The translations under genes and the position numbers were made by a program. A stretch of DNA of 45,000 nucleotides from Piromyces finnis (Eukaryota > Neocallimastigomycota > Neocallimastigomycetes > Neocallimastigales > Neocallimastigaceae), in NCBI GenBank assembly GCA_002104945.1, contig MCFH01000108.1, positions 1 through 45,000 of the forward strand, written 5' to 3'. Positions 12,120-28,456 of the stretch are shown one piece after another. Below the pieces are notes generated by a model, which did no database searches, was not told the DNA's origin, and was given only the letters and a program-made list of their open reading frames with translations. Numbering within the stretch: position 1 is the stretch's first letter; every line of letters starts with the position of its first letter.

Positions 12120-12166
12120 ATAAATTTTATATGGGCATAAAACTATAATGCCCATATAAAATTTAT
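12120..12166. repeat. Perfect 19-bp palindrome made by local inverted duplication
   Basis: Arms 12120-12138 and 12148-12166 are perfect reverse complements with a 9-base loop. In cassette A (629-656) only one orientation exists. Bases 12120-12147 are the exact reverse complement of 629-656, so copy B carries an inverted copy followed by the original. Confidence 0.85.
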
Positions 12167-12487
12167 CTTCTCCTGTTTTAATTCATTTTTAATACACACT
12201 TTTTGAATATTCGTTTAATCTAATTAATTATTAAATTTTAAAAAAAGGAAAATAAGAATTAAATATTAATATTTTTTTAATAATTATAAAATATTAATAA
12301 AAGTAAATTAAAGTTATATTATTAGTTCTATTATATATATATTCTTTTTAGATTAAACTGGTACTTTTAATAATATGCTTTAACTCCTTTCTTTTAAAAT
12401 TTAATAACAATTATTGTAGTTAATAATTAAGAATAATAACTTTAATAAAATGTAATTTTATATAGGATAGCAATTGTAATAATGGTT

Positions 12488-12495
12488 TATAAAAG
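12488..12495 (+). promoter_or_regulatory. TATA-like box of pheromone-like gene B
   Basis: TATAAAAG lies 222 bases before the ATG, in the same conserved block as 976-983. Confidence 0.5.
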
Positions 12496-12709
12496 TATAT
12501 ATAAGAAGCATTTGTTTTCTTGATTATTTATTATTTTAAAATTGAATTTCATTATTCAATCCTTATTTCAATATAGCAATCAAAAATTCAAAAAGTAGAG
12601 TTTAATAACATTTATTAAAATAGTAATAAAAATATTTCTGTAATATATTTAAAAATAAATTATTTAAAAAAAGAAATATAATTTTTCTATCTACATTTTA
12701 CAAATCAAA

Positions 12710-12862
12710 ATGCCAAGCTCAATGTTAAATTCAGCTTTATTAAAATCTACTGGTGCTGGTTCTAGAGCTATTACATATTCAAAACCAAGAAATAATATAA
12801 CTAAAAATAAAGTTAAAAGTAACATTAATCCATATGTTACTTGTAGCTGCGTTGTTCAATAA
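12710..12862 (+). CDS. Putative lipopeptide pheromone precursor B (50 aa, CaaX)
   Basis: An intronless 50-residue frame starts MPSSMLNSAL and ends PYVTCSCVVQ followed by TAA. Relative to peptide A, the N-terminal four residues and the last 15 are identical. The middle differs, including a two-residue gain (TGAGSR versus TGAR) and RAITYSKPRN versus RVVANSIKSKN. The C-V-V-Q CaaX box predicts farnesylation, AAX removal and carboxymethylation. The TCSC end has a second cysteine two residues before the prenylated one, a possible palmitoylation site (inference). It is convergent with HMG gene B, as in cassette A. Because the predicted mature C-terminus is the same in both copies, they would encode the same signal unless cleavage occurs far upstream. 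Confidence 0.78.
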   Translation: MPSSMLNSALLKSTGAGSRAITYSKPRNNITKNKVKSNINPYVTCSCVVQ

Positions 12863-14583
12863 TGAACAAAAAATCTAATTATAAAGAAAATAATACTACC
12901 ACTTATTCATAATTTTAATTTTACAAATATATAAATAAATAAAACATTTTTTCACATTTTATTAATTACTATAATTTCATAATTTTAAATATATTTTGAA
13001 ATATTCACATGTATATAAATTCTTTTTTTATAAATTTAAATAGTAATAAAAATTATATTTTAATAATAAAAATTTCATTTTAATAATAAAATAAAATTAA
13101 AAAGTTTTATTCAATAATTATAATAAATTTTGTGTTTTTCTTATTATAAACGTATAAATATTTAAGTTTTACTTATTAAAAAGTTATCTATTAGACAAAC
13201 AAGCAAAATATTTAAAAGTATTTCTATTTCTTTCTATGTGTAAAAATTTAATATTGAATTATTAAATAATAAAAAGTTAGGCTTACAAATCTACTATAAA
13301 ATTATTATTTATTATTTATTTAATGTATATGTATACATTAATTGTATTAAAATGTATTGTAAAACAAATCTTAAAGATTATAAGATAATAAAGTAGAAAA
13401 GTTTTAATTGTAAAACCTAAAATAGTAATAAGTTAGTACTTTTAACAAATAAAAAGTATTAATAACCATTAATAAATATAAATACTATATAATTTTATTT
13501 TATTATTTATAATTTCAATATTTTTTATAAAGATAATAAATGTTAATATTTATAATAATTTTTTTGATATTGTTATTTAATTAGAAATTTAAAAAGAATA
13601 ACACTAATGAAATATATATATAGCCTATAATATATATTCATTATGTTGTTCATCTTTTCTTATATTAAAATTACAGGTTAAAAAAAAATTTATAATTTAT
13701 GTTAAATACTAATTGATTTATAAGCAACTGTAAAGTGTTTAATTATCTAATATTTTAGTTTTAATAAATATTTATATGTCTTTAAAAAAACATAATAAAA
13801 AATAAAATTTAATTATACCTTCTTAAATTTTTACGATTGATATTAATAATTAATTCATACACAAAAATATTATAATGCCAAATTAAATAATAATAAAAAA
13901 TTCATATAAATTTTGGTTAATAATGTCCATCCTTTAGTATTTTGTAGTTATATTCTTAATATCTTATCTACAGTAGAATTACTTCGTTTGTCATTTTTAT
14001 TTAACAGCTCAGTATAATATATTATACTATTGCATTACTATTGAAGACATATATTAATAAAACTAATTATAAAATATGTAATTTAAAATTAAAACGCTAA
14101 AAAGATGTTTTATTAAAGTATAATATAGAAATAACGGTTAAAATAACTATTTTATAATGTTATAAAAAAGGATAAAAAAATTAAAATTTTGATCAATGTA
14201 ACACCTAAAATTATTTGACTTTCTTTTATTCATATTTTAAATGTATTACTATAAATAAAATATTATTAACTAAAATTACTCTCTATTTAATTTTTTTTTT
14301 AATTTTATATCATTAAAATAAAAATTATAGTAATTTATATTTATATTTATTTTAATTTTGTTTTATTGTAAAAATAATATTATATTAATATTTATTTATT
14401 TTTTTTATATAATATTTATTTATGAATAAGTATTACAAAATGAAAGTTAATTTTTTATTATACAAACATAAAATAAATATTCAATTTTTAACTTTTTTTT
14501 TATCACCTTAAATTCAATATTATATAATTTTAAATTTAATTATATTTTAAATTTTTAGTTATAAATTTGAAAATATTGAATGC
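12863..14583. other. Intergenic, pheromone B to HMG B
   Basis: A+T-rich. The ends match cassette A (1344-2187). About 13230-14150 has no counterpart there. No frame, RNA or recognisable element seen in it; it may be an insertion in B or a deletion in A. Confidence 0.5.
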
Positions 14584-16226
<1,643 letters not shown>

Positions 16227-16735
16227 TTTTAATAATTTATTAAAAAAAGTAAAAAAAATTGTTATTTAATTGTTAATTTATTTTCTTTTATTATTTTTAA
16301 AAAAAAAGTAAAGATAAAATAGAAAAACAAAAACAAAAAAACAAAAAAAAAAAAAAAGAGTTTTTATACTTGAATTTTTAATTTTTTTTTGTGTCATCTA
16401 TTTCTTTTAGAATAGGCCAATAATACAAAAATAAAGGTATACAAATTTCGAAATAAATAAGATTTTAAACTATTTTTAACCTATTTAAACTTTTATTAAT
16501 CAATTGTAGTTTATTTTGAAAATTAATTAATAGAAAGTTTTTAAGCATTAAACTTTATTTCGGTTTAACTATATTACACAGTCGATTTTAACATTTTTAA
16601 AGCATTAGAGTTTAAATTTTAAAAACCTTTCTATTTTCAATTTTACAATATTTAATTTTAGTTTTAAAGTAAAAAATCAATCAATAATTAAAGTCATTAT
16701 TATGAGACATAGTATTTAAAATATAAAAAATAAAA
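16227..16735 (-). promoter_or_regulatory. Conserved upstream region of HMG gene B
   Basis: Matches the 480-bp regions upstream of HMG genes A and C, with the minus-strand TATAAAAA motif at 16361-16368. Confidence 0.55.
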
Positions 16736-17299
16736 TTTAATAAGGTATTTTTATTTTTTTTTATCAATGGGATACCTAATTCTCATATAAAAATATTAAA
16801 ACATCAATTATTGAATTGATAAAAAAATTTATAAAGATTTATAAGCTTTTTTTATTTTGATTATATACTTTCTAAATGGATGTTAATTTTATTCATTATC
16901 ATTATTATTTTTTATACATAATACCTTTCTTATATATATACATTTCATTAATAAATTAATAAATATTGTAAAATAAAATTTAAATAAATGCTTTTTGTTA
17001 TTAGCATGAAAAAAAATTTAACAAAATACTTTTTTATTTTTTTCTATTTTCTTGTATAATTATTATAATTATCAAAGTTTTTTTTAATCAGCAACTATAA
17101 TTAAATAAGATTTAAAAAAAATTGGTTGGATGACAAAATTATGATTATTATTATTATTAAAAAGTCTGAAGATTAGTAAAAAAAAAAGCGCTATTAATAA
17201 TTTATAATAATAATGTTAAATTAATAATATTAATTATTAAAAAATCTATAAAAAAAATATTTTATAAATTTTTTAAAATAAGTTAAATGTATTATCCTT
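16736..17299. other. Intergenic spacer
   Basis: A+T-rich sequence between cassette P-B and homeodomain cassette 1. No gene or clear repeat seen. Confidence 0.4.
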
Positions 17300-18558
17300 T
17301 GGAATTATGTAAAGTAATAATATAACATTAATAAAAATAAGCTTTTAACTATATTTATTGTACAATATACAATACATTTATTGTATTTAATGTATATTAT
17401 TAGAAGTTGTTAATTTAGGATTTATAATTATTTCAACCTTTATTAGAGTAATGTATGATAAATAAATACATTCTATTCTAATCAAACTACATTCATTAAT
17501 ATATTTATATTGTGACTTAAATATATATTCCAATACAATAGGATTCAATACATTTTAATGCATTTTAATAAATATTATAATCAATAAGACTATAATTAAT
17601 ATCAAATATTTATAATAATATTTTCATTATGGAAAATAATAGTACAAATTTCAAAATATTTTATATTTTTTGTTAACTATAAGAATAAATAAATAAATAA
17701 CTTCTATAATATAAAATTCCACAACACACTAACATAAGCATTCCTATAAAATATATAAGATATATAAAATTTTAATCCAATATTATTTTATTTAGTAAAG
17801 AGAAATAGTAGTTTTAAAAAAATAAAAGTTTCTATGTTTATTTTATTTATTTAATAGATTATTAAAACACTTTTAAAATTACTTTCCTTTCATTTTTAAA
17901 ATTAATTCAATTATATATAATGTAAAGTAATTATAGTTAAATGATTCATTTATTCATTTATACATACATTTCATAATATATTAAATTTTATATTAAATTT
18001 TTTGTTTAAAGGTTGAAAAGCCATTAATTTATTAATTATGAAAAACATCTATTATGAATTTTACAAGAATGTTTTTATACAGTTACCTTTACACCTTTAT
18101 AATTTATTATGATTACTTTTCATAAATTAAAAGGTTCATTATAGTTATATAATTATTACTTTTATGGTATATTCATTTTAACCATAAAAATATACCACAT
18201 TCAAAATAAAGAAATTATTATTATATAGTTATATTTCTTGTAATAACATAAAAATACAAAATAAAAAAAAATTTATTATATATAAAAATATATTACTTCT
18301 ATTAATGACTTAATAATATGAATATATATTTGAAATATTATTTTTTTTAAATTATATTTCAAATATTGTTTAAATAATATTATTTTTTTTAAATAAGAGT
18401 TCCTATTATTTATTAATATTTTTTTATTATATTTTTATATTATAGTAATGTTTCAAATTTTATTTTATATTTAAACGTATTATTGAAATATTAAATAATA
18501 AAAAAATATTAATAAATAATTAATTTTTTTGACATTTTATTATATCACATTAATTAAT

Positions 18559-18584
18559 TCGAGAACCAGACCGCCAGTATTAAA
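18559..18584. promoter_or_regulatory. Conserved GC-rich island (copy 2)
   Basis: TCGAGAACCAGACCGCCAGT followed by ATTAAA, 1,147 bases before the homeodomain gene 1 start. Confidence 0.4.
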
Positions 18585-19546
18585 AGATTAAATCTTAATT
18601 AATTATAAAAATATTATTATTGTTATTATTTTAATTTTGACATGGAAGTTGAATTTCTACATAATCTTAACTTTATTATAACCAATACTTTTTTAAAAAA
18701 AAAAATTTTTGGTAAAGAGTAAAACTATATTTTAATATATTAAAATATATATGTTATTTAATTTACTTTAAAAACTTTAATTTTATTTATTTTTTATTAT
18801 TTTTACAGTATATAGTGTATACTATACAGTGTATTAAAATAGGATGTATTATAATTAACCCTTTTAATATGATTTTTATATTTGATTTTTAATAAAGGTT
18901 ATATAATAATATAATAATCTATTTAGTAATTTATTTACTATACTCAAGCCATTATATAATTATAAGAGAAATGTATTAAAATTCATTTATATCATAACAG
19001 ATAATTCTTTAGTTTATTAGAAGTTAAATGACCGTATTTTTTATGAAATTTATTAAAAAAATTTTATTATAATTTCTTTTCCCATTATTAATACTTTTAA
19101 AAATAATAAAAAAACAATTAAATATTACAATTAAAAATATGTTATTTTTTTATTTCAAAATATATATTATATGGATTTAATTATATTTCTTTTTTCTTCG
19201 AAAAATGATATGATATTGTATGGAATGTTTCAGGTTCTTACTATTTTCCTATTATGAAATAAATACAAAAAAGGAAATTTCATCATATTTTGGATATGAT
19301 TTAAAAAAAAAATTTTGACGTTTTTTCTAACTGCATAATAATAATTAATAATATATATATAAACTATTAATATTTTATCTAATATAGTATAATATTAATA
19401 AAAGACATAATATTACACTTTATGGCACTAAAACAATTAAAAATTATAATATAAAATAATAAAATATATATAACAGTATAATAAAATAATTAAAAATATA
19501 ATAAAAAATAAGTAATAATTAAAAAAAGTCAGATTTGAAAAAAAAA

Positions 19547-19554
19547 TATAAAAG
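19547..19554 (+). promoter_or_regulatory. TATA-like box of homeodomain gene 1
   Basis: TATAAAAG lies 159 bases before the ATG, followed by a conserved block (GGATTGAATTTTGA, CATTTATTCTTAATTTGTAT) shared with genes 2 and 3. Confidence 0.5.
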
Positions 19555-19705
19555 GATTGAATTTTGATTTATTTTAAAACATTTATTCTTAATTTGTATT
19601 ATTTATATAATTAAAAACATTCTTTATATTAAGATATATTAAATATATCAAAATACTTTAAAAAGAAACTCATTATACTTATATTCAACATAAAAGAAAG
19701 TAACA

Positions 19706-20902
19706 ATGAATTCAAAAAAAAGTCTTTCGAATACCTCGAATAATTTTTTAGAATCACCTAATCCAATTTTTAAAAGAAATTCTACATTATCAAATGTACT
19801 TCTTAGTGATATTATAACAAATGATAATACTGCTGTATCAAGTTTTCCTTTAAGGCTTCCGGAAATCAGTAAGAGAAAAAATGACTTAATTCAAAATATA
19901 AGTCAAAATTCAAGGCAGAATAATAATTCAGTAAATATTATATATTTTATTTATTATTTTATTTTTTATTTTTTAATTAAAAAAAGTATTAACATTTTTT
20001 AAATTTAATAATTATATATTTATATACTATTATAGTCATTTTCAAATTTATCTTCACAAGACTCTTTTTCAATTGAAAACACAAGTCCAATATTAAATAA
20101 TGCATCTTCAATGCCAGTACCAATAATTGACCCCTCTTTTATTAGCTCATCATGTTTATCATTTGAATTATTTTCATTTAATGATATTTTTACTTCTTTC
20201 TATTATTCCAACTCAATTATAGCCGAGTCTTGTTCTAATTTACCTACAAATCAAAATCAAAATAAGAATCAAAATAAAAATAAAAAACAGAATAAAAAAC
20301 AAAATAAAAAACAAAATAAAAATAAAAATAAAATTTTTAATCGAAATATAAACCCAAATCAAAATCAAAATATAAATCAAAATTTATGTAATTACAAAAG
20401 ATCAGCTAAAAATACATATTCAAATACAATTTTAAAAGAAAAAAAACAAAAAAATAAATGTGGGAACTCAAAGAATCGTAAGCGCACTAAGTTTTCCAAT
20501 AGAGTGACCAATATATTAAAAGAATGGTTCTCAAACCATTCTTTCCCTTATCCCACTATTATTGAGAAGAAGCGTCTTTGTGAAGCTACAGGACTTACAA
20601 TGGTAAGTTATTTATTATTATCAATATTATAATTATTTTATAAAATAAATATATATTAACAATATTTTCTTTTTATATTTTTTATTCATGCTACATAATA
20701 CAACCTATAAATGAATTTATATATATATAATTAAATATTAAAAATCTGTTTTATCTTTAGGATCAGGTATAAATTTTAAATGATTTTAAATTACAAATTA
20801 TAATAATGATATATATTACAATTCTAATTTCTAATTATAAATTTTATTTTAATATTATAGCTTAATATCTGGTTTATAAATGCTAGACACCGTTATACAT
20901 AA
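19706..20902 (+). CDS. TALE-type homeodomain protein 1, 4 exons
   Basis: Exons are 19706-19930, 20036-20602, 20761-20766 (6 nt) and 20861-20902, all joined in phase 0, giving 279 residues. The homeodomain (about 218-277) is at the extreme C-terminus. Helix 1 is RVTNILKEWFSNHSFPYPTI, with the TALE-specific PYP loop. EATGLTM is followed by DQ from the micro-exon and LNIWFINARHRYT from the last exon. Asn51 and Arg53 are present; position 54 is His rather than Arg. The N-terminus is shorter than in the paralogues and begins near their LDSPTC.PVFKRNSTLSN motif (here LESPNPIFKRNSTLSN). A Gln/Asn/Lys-rich repeat fills about residues 125-165. Homeodomain factors of this class form mating-type heterodimers in fungi. 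That role here is inferred. Confidence 0.92.
20761..20766 (+). other. 6-nt micro-exon (GATCAG, Asp-Gln) of homeodomain gene 1
   Basis: Preceded by ...TCTTTAG and followed by GTATAA. Including it makes the spacing TGLT-x-x-Q-x-N-x-WF identical to standard TALE homeodomains; skipping it deletes two residues at the start of helix 3. Confidence 0.85.
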
Positions 20903-21808
20903 TTCTATGTACTTTTATTTAAATATAGAAATAAAATATTAAAGATAATAGTTATTATTACTATGCATTATTATATTATTATTAAACTTTTCAATTACTT
21001 ATTTATATATATTAGAACGGTAATATCATATACTTAAAAAATTAAATAATAAACAATATAATAGTGCAAATAATAAATATATATTCTTTGCAATGTAATT
21101 CTTAAGCATAATTAATATTATATAATAAAGTTATTATAGTTTACAAAATAATTATAAATATTTTTTTATTCATATTTGAGTGTCTTGTTTCTAAGATATA
21201 TTTATTTAATAATTCATTCATCCATTTATTTATTTATTTATTCTTTCAATTTACAACGACATTAAACTATTGCTTTTAAAATTATTTCTAATTGAAAAAT
21301 AAAATTTTATAATTATATAATATATGGTTTTTTAATATAGAAAAGAAATTATATTTTTTTAGTGTATTAACTATTTTATACAACAGTGTGTATTATATAT
21401 TACAATGATCCATTTAATGTTAAAGGAACATTATAGTGAAAACAAATAATAATAATAATAATAAAAATAATAAATTACATTATTAATATATCAATAATAC
21501 ACATATACCTATATTAAGTGTACTTTGTTAAACATATTATTTTTGTATTGAAAAGACTACTCTTTCAAAAATAATATTAATAAATGAATATTCCAGGAAA
21601 AGAAAAAGTTTTAATATTGGATTATAATCAATTATAATTCAATTATTAACAACAATATAAGAATTTTATGATAGTAAAAGAAAAGAATTTATTTTCAAAT
21701 AAATAAATAAAATTAAATATATATAAAAAATAACAATAAGTAGAAATATATTGTAAATATTATCGATTTTGTTTTATTAATATGAAAAATTATAAAAACT
21801 ACTACTAC

Positions 21809-21863
<55 letters not shown>

Positions 21864-22029
21864 TATAAATAATACTAAATTAACTAGTTATAAATTTATA
21901 AAGAACATTTAAAAATAAATAAAATAAGTTTTTATTTTCTCAAAGTATAAAATATAAATATATTATTTTATCCTTTCTTCTCTTTAGCAACTTTTTTCCT
22001 TTTCGTATCTTCTACTTTTCCCACTAATT
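20903..22029. other. Downstream region of homeodomain gene 1 and spacer
   Basis: The first 550 bp or so match the region after homeodomain gene 3. The rest is A+T-rich with an ACT/ATT microsatellite at 21798-21863. No gene seen. Confidence 0.5.
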
Positions 22030-22820
22030 AATTTTAAAATTTAATATAAAATGTGGATTATTTTTATTTTATTTTTTTCTTATATTTATTAAACTTTTTA
22101 AAAAATAACAAAGAAAACTTTTTAATTAAAAAATTGACCAATAAACATTCAAAATCAATAATTAAAAGATCTTTAAAAAAAGTTTACTTTTTACTAAAGC
22201 ACTTCTAAATGAATTGATGAATTGTTATCTTTTAATTATATAATGTTATTATTATTAAATCTTTATAATATTTTAATATTAGTAAATTGTATTTTTATAA
22301 TAGTATTTAATATATTTTATTAACTAATTAATTATATTAACTAATACTAATACTTTAAATATTACTATTAATATATTATATTACTATTAAAAGTTTACTT
22401 TAAACTTAAAAGAAATGTTGAGTATTTTTAATATGCCATTTAAATAAAAATAAGATAGGATTATTAAATATTTTATAGAAAATACCACCAATACCATTTA
22501 AATTATAATATCTTAACTATATTAAATATTAATATCAAAACATATTAAAATAATATATAAATACTAATAAGATTTTTTAAAATAAAAAATAATAAATGAA
22601 ATCTGATTTAACTGTAATAATACATTCTTTCAATTATTAAGTCATGTTATTCATAATTGGAAGAAGAGTAATAAAATAACTAATAATTTGAAATACATCT
22701 TTTTATTTTATTTAATTATAATAATTAGTAATCTTATTAAGCAATTTAAATTTTGAAAAAGATACATTATCATATGGTTTATTAATTAAAACATAAACAA
22801 TATTTATTCATAATAATTAT
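22030..22820 (+). repeat. Orphan pheromone-gene upstream region
   Basis: Aligns with 11205-11960 of cassette B, and partly with 250-460 of cassette A, sharing blocks such as AATATAAAATGTGGATTATT and TTTAACTGTAATAATA. Homology stops about 750 bp before where the peptide gene would begin, at repeat sequence. No CaaX peptide frame follows. Confidence 0.8.
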
Positions 22821-22834
22821 TATATTTTATTATT

Positions 22835-23040
22835 AATTATAAAAAACCTCTTCTTATTAATTATTTTTCATGAATATTTTTATCAATTATATAATGTAAT
22901 GTATTCATAATATATAAATAATAATTAAATAGGATATAATATAATATATTATATAATGTATTTAAATGAAATATTACTATAAAAGTAAAAAGTAATGTAA
23001 TACAAATTAGTATTACAATAAAATGTAACTTTATATTTAA
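22835..23040. repeat. Dispersed repeat, copy 1
   Basis: Begins AAAAAACCTCTTCTTAT and matches 36640-36860 over about 200 bp with small indels. No coding capacity seen. Confidence 0.65.
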
Positions 23041-23159
23041 TAATGATATATGAATGAATAAGTATTAATATATATAATATTAATGTATAAGAATGTAATG
23101 AAATATGTACATGAATTCTATAATTAATATATAAATAATGTATTAATGTATAATAATAT

Positions 23160-23680
23160 ATCAATTATTATATTATTATAAAATATTTGATAAAATTGAA
23201 TACTTTAAATAATAAAAATGACTATAAATAGAACTAAAAGGTAGCTTATAGCGAGACCTACTAGACATATTAGTTTAATATCAGAATTGATAAAGGGTTA
23301 ATTTTAGAATTTTAACTTTAAATGATATATGAGTTATTAATTACTTTAAATTAGTTTAAGTTTTTGAAATTTTTTATTTCCCTAAATACTAAAATGTTTT
23401 AAATAGTTTATCCTTTCGTTTTAAACTATTTAGACTTAACTCTAAATGATATATGAGTTATTAAAAAACAAGAAGATTTTTAATAATAATTATTCTCCAG
23501 TCTATTTATGCAAATGTGACTTATTTAATCATTAGTTATTCAACGATAAGGCTGGAACTCTAGGGATTATACACAAATATTATTCTTTTACATTACATAT
23601 TCTTATATTTGTCAAATAATGTCATTACTTTATTTTACATTGTAGAAATAGTTAATATTAAAATACAAACTATATACATA
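23160..23680. repeat. Relative of the 4485-5276 inverted-repeat element
   Basis: TTGAATACTTTAAATAATAA, then TAGCGAGACCTA.TAGACATATTA and the right arm with GGAACTCTAGGGATTATAC correspond to 4970-5310. The 12-bp hairpin keeps only its right arm here. An internal tandem duplication of TTTAAATGATATATGAGTTATTA is also present. Confidence 0.65.
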
Positions 23681-24269
23681 TTATTTTTATATCATATCTT
23701 ATTATGTAACTGTAATATTTACATTGAAACTTTTTCTCTTTGTTAACTTATTAATAAAATTATTTATTAATCAATTTTATTTCACATTAATAATGTTTAT
23801 TTAATTAAAATAGTATAAATGTACAAATGGTTATTTTATTTATCTATTTATTTCATATGTGTATGGCTTAGTAATGTACTGTAAATATTAAACTATTTTT
23901 AATGCTTATAGTTTTTAATTATAATAATATAATAATGTTATAATATATTGGAAATAAATAGAAAATAATAATAAAGAAATAAAAAATATACTTTTTATTA
24001 TAATTTTAATTAAAAAGAAATAGAAAAAGTAATATTATAAATAAATTTATAAATTAATGATAATTTAACAATGAAAAAAAAATTCAATTATATTATTTTT
24101 ATATAATAAATATGTTAAAACAAATAACTAATAATTAATCCTATATATATATTTTTTGAAATAATTTATAATAATAAATTTAAAAAATGTAATATAGATA
24201 TATAACTAATTTATACATATAGGTATAAACATATACTATATTTCATATAGAGAAGTAGGGATGTAGTAT
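23681..24269. other. Spacer
   Basis: A+T-rich, no gene. The end near 24230-24265 resembles 5315-5355 (ATACTATATTTCATATAGAG), the start of the region shared with 5740-7676. Confidence 0.4.
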
Positions 24270-26281
<2,012 letters not shown>

Positions 26282-26614
26282 TGGATTGAAGCATATTTCA
26301 TTTTTCTTTGAAATATGTTATTATATAGAACGTTTTAAGTTCTTACCATTCTTCTCTTTAGCAATAAACACAAAAAAGGAAATTTCATTATTTGTACTTT
26401 TAATATAATTTAAAAAAAAAATTTTTTTGACATTCTTTCTAATTACATATGATAATAATAATAAATAAAATACTATTATACCTTATATAGAGTATAATAT
26501 TAATAAAAGACATGACATTATATTTTATAATTATATTTTATAATATTAAAATGATTAAAAATATAATAAATAAATATATATATTAATAAAAAAGAACGAA
26601 ATTTAAAAAAAAAA

Positions 26615-26622
26615 TATAAAAG
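26615..26622 (+). promoter_or_regulatory. TATA-like box of homeodomain gene 2
   Basis: TATAAAAG lies 155 bases before the ATG, in the block conserved with homeodomain genes 1 and 3. Confidence 0.5.
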
Positions 26623-26769
26623 GAATGGATTTTGACTTTTTTAAAACATTTATTCTTAATTTGTATTATTTATATAATTAAAAACTTTCATTATAATAAA
26701 GTATATCAAATATCAAACATATCAAAATACTTTAAACAATCTCAACAGAAAAAAAGGAAATAGTGAATA

Positions 26770-28326
26770 ATGTCTTCTGAAACTCCTAAATCATTTTGTG
26801 CTTCATCTCCTTTTCCACTATCTTTTTCTGCTGTAAATAATAGAAAATATTTTATGGAAATTAGAAGTCCTCTTCCCTCTCAAAGTAATTCAATTAATCC
26901 ATTTATTACAAAAGAAAGTTTTACCAATCCCTTTGATAATTTTTTAGATTCACCTACTTGTTCTCCAGTCTTTAAAAGAAACTCTATATTATTAAATGAA
27001 CTTTTTAGTAATCCCGAAATAAATTATAATAATGAGATATCAAGTAGTCCTATAGTACTTCCCACAACTAGAATTAATGAAAATCTATTTAAGAAAAATG
27101 AAGAAAATCAGTTTAAATATATATCCCCAAAAATATTAGAAAATAATAAGAATTTAGAGAAGAAGAAAAATGGGAAATTCAAATCAATGACAGAATTTGA
27201 TAAGCCATCAACTGAGAATAATAAAATAAGTAAACAATTTTTAAATAAAAAAGATAGCTTGGAAGGAAAAAAAAAGAGGAAGAAGAATGATTTAATTCAT
27301 AATATAAACCAAAAATCAAAGCAGTGCAATAACTCAGTTAATATTAATAAAATTAAAAAAAATGTAAAAATACATATTTTATTTATTAACATAATATATT
27401 TTACATTTTAGTTAATTGGAAAAATACTAACATTCTTTAAATTTAATAATCATGCATGTATATACTGTTTTAGTCATTTTCTTTTATACCATCAAAAGAC
27501 CCTTTTTTAATAAAAAACTATAGTCCCATATTAAATAATGTATCTTCAACATCAGTACCATTAATTAACACGCCTTTACTTAGCTCACCATATTCATCAT
27601 GTTCACCATTTTTGTTTAACAATGTTTCCTCAAGTTCCGATTCCATTATCTCGGAGTTTTATTCTAATTTTCCTTTAAATCCAAATTCAAATTCAAATTC
27701 AAATCCAAATCCAAATTCAAATTCAAATCCAAATCCAAATTCAAATCCAAATCCAAATTCAAATCCAAATCCAAATCTAAATTCAAATTCAAATTCAAAT
27801 TCAAATAGTTGTGAAAAATCAATCATTAGTGTAGATTCATTGTGTTCAAATTCTGTCTCAAACGTAGATAAACATAAAAGAAAATGTGGGAACTCAAAGG
27901 GTCGTAAGCGCCCAAATTATTCTCACAAAGTTACTAAAATATTGAAAGAATGGCTCTCAAATCATTCTTTCCCTTATCCTACCATTACTGAAAAGAATCG
28001 TCTTTGTGAAGCTACTGGTTTAACATTAGTAAGTTATTAATTAATATCAATATTAATTATTTTCATAAAATATATTTATATTAACAATATTTCTTTTTAT
28101 TATTTTTCACACTACACGTCTACACAATATAAATTATAAATGAATATATAAATATAATTAAATATTAAAAATACTTTTTTTCAGATTCAGGTATATTTTA
28201 AATAATTTTAAATTATAAATTATAATAATAATACTTATTACACATTACTAATATTTTATTATAAATCCTAATTTCATATTATAGCTCAATAACTGGTTCG
28301 TAAATGCCAGACGCCGTTATTCATAA
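26770..28326 (+). CDS. TALE-type homeodomain protein 2, 4 exons
   Basis: Exons are 26770-27336, 27474-28028, 28185-28190 (6 nt) and 28285-28326, all phase 0, giving 389 residues, the longest paralogue. The N-terminus begins MSSETPKSFCASSPFPLSFS and shares RSPLPSQSNSINPFI and KESFTNPFDNFLDSPTCSPV with protein 3. Residues about 140-185 are Lys-rich (EGKKKRKKNDL). An Asn-Pro/Asn-Ser repeat (about 245-295) comes from a hexanucleotide microsatellite at 27680-27806. The homeodomain (about 328-387) reads KVTKILKEWLSNHSFPYPTI, then EATGLTL, IQ from the micro-exon, and LNNWFVNARRRYS. It has intact W48, F49, N51, R53, R54 and R55, so it is the most canonical DNA binder of the three. The protein ends right after helix 3. 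Confidence 0.93.
28185..28190 (+). other. 6-nt micro-exon (ATTCAG, Ile-Gln) of homeodomain gene 2
   Basis: Flanked by TTTTTTTCAG and GTATAT. Same position and phase as in genes 1 and 3. Confidence 0.87.
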
Positions 28327-28388
28327 TTTAATGTACTTATATTTAAATATAGAAATAGAATATTAAAAAATAATTACTATTATTAATA

Positions 28389-28456
<68 letters not shown>

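Larger units (their letters stand above)
17300..21480 (+). repeat. Homeodomain cassette 1, segmental duplicate
   Basis: The 2.4 kb upstream of homeodomain gene 1 aligns with 31120-33500, sharing TTAGAAGTTGTTAA, the GC-rich island and the promoter block. About 550 bp downstream of the gene aligns with 34950-35480. The two cassettes have diverged much more than the 5740/24270 pair. Confidence 0.75.

Noticed and set aside
22949-23164. 71-residue Tyr/Ile-rich minus-strand frame
   Set aside because: Lies in dispersed repeat sequence, with low-complexity composition and no conservation in the copy at 36640-36860.
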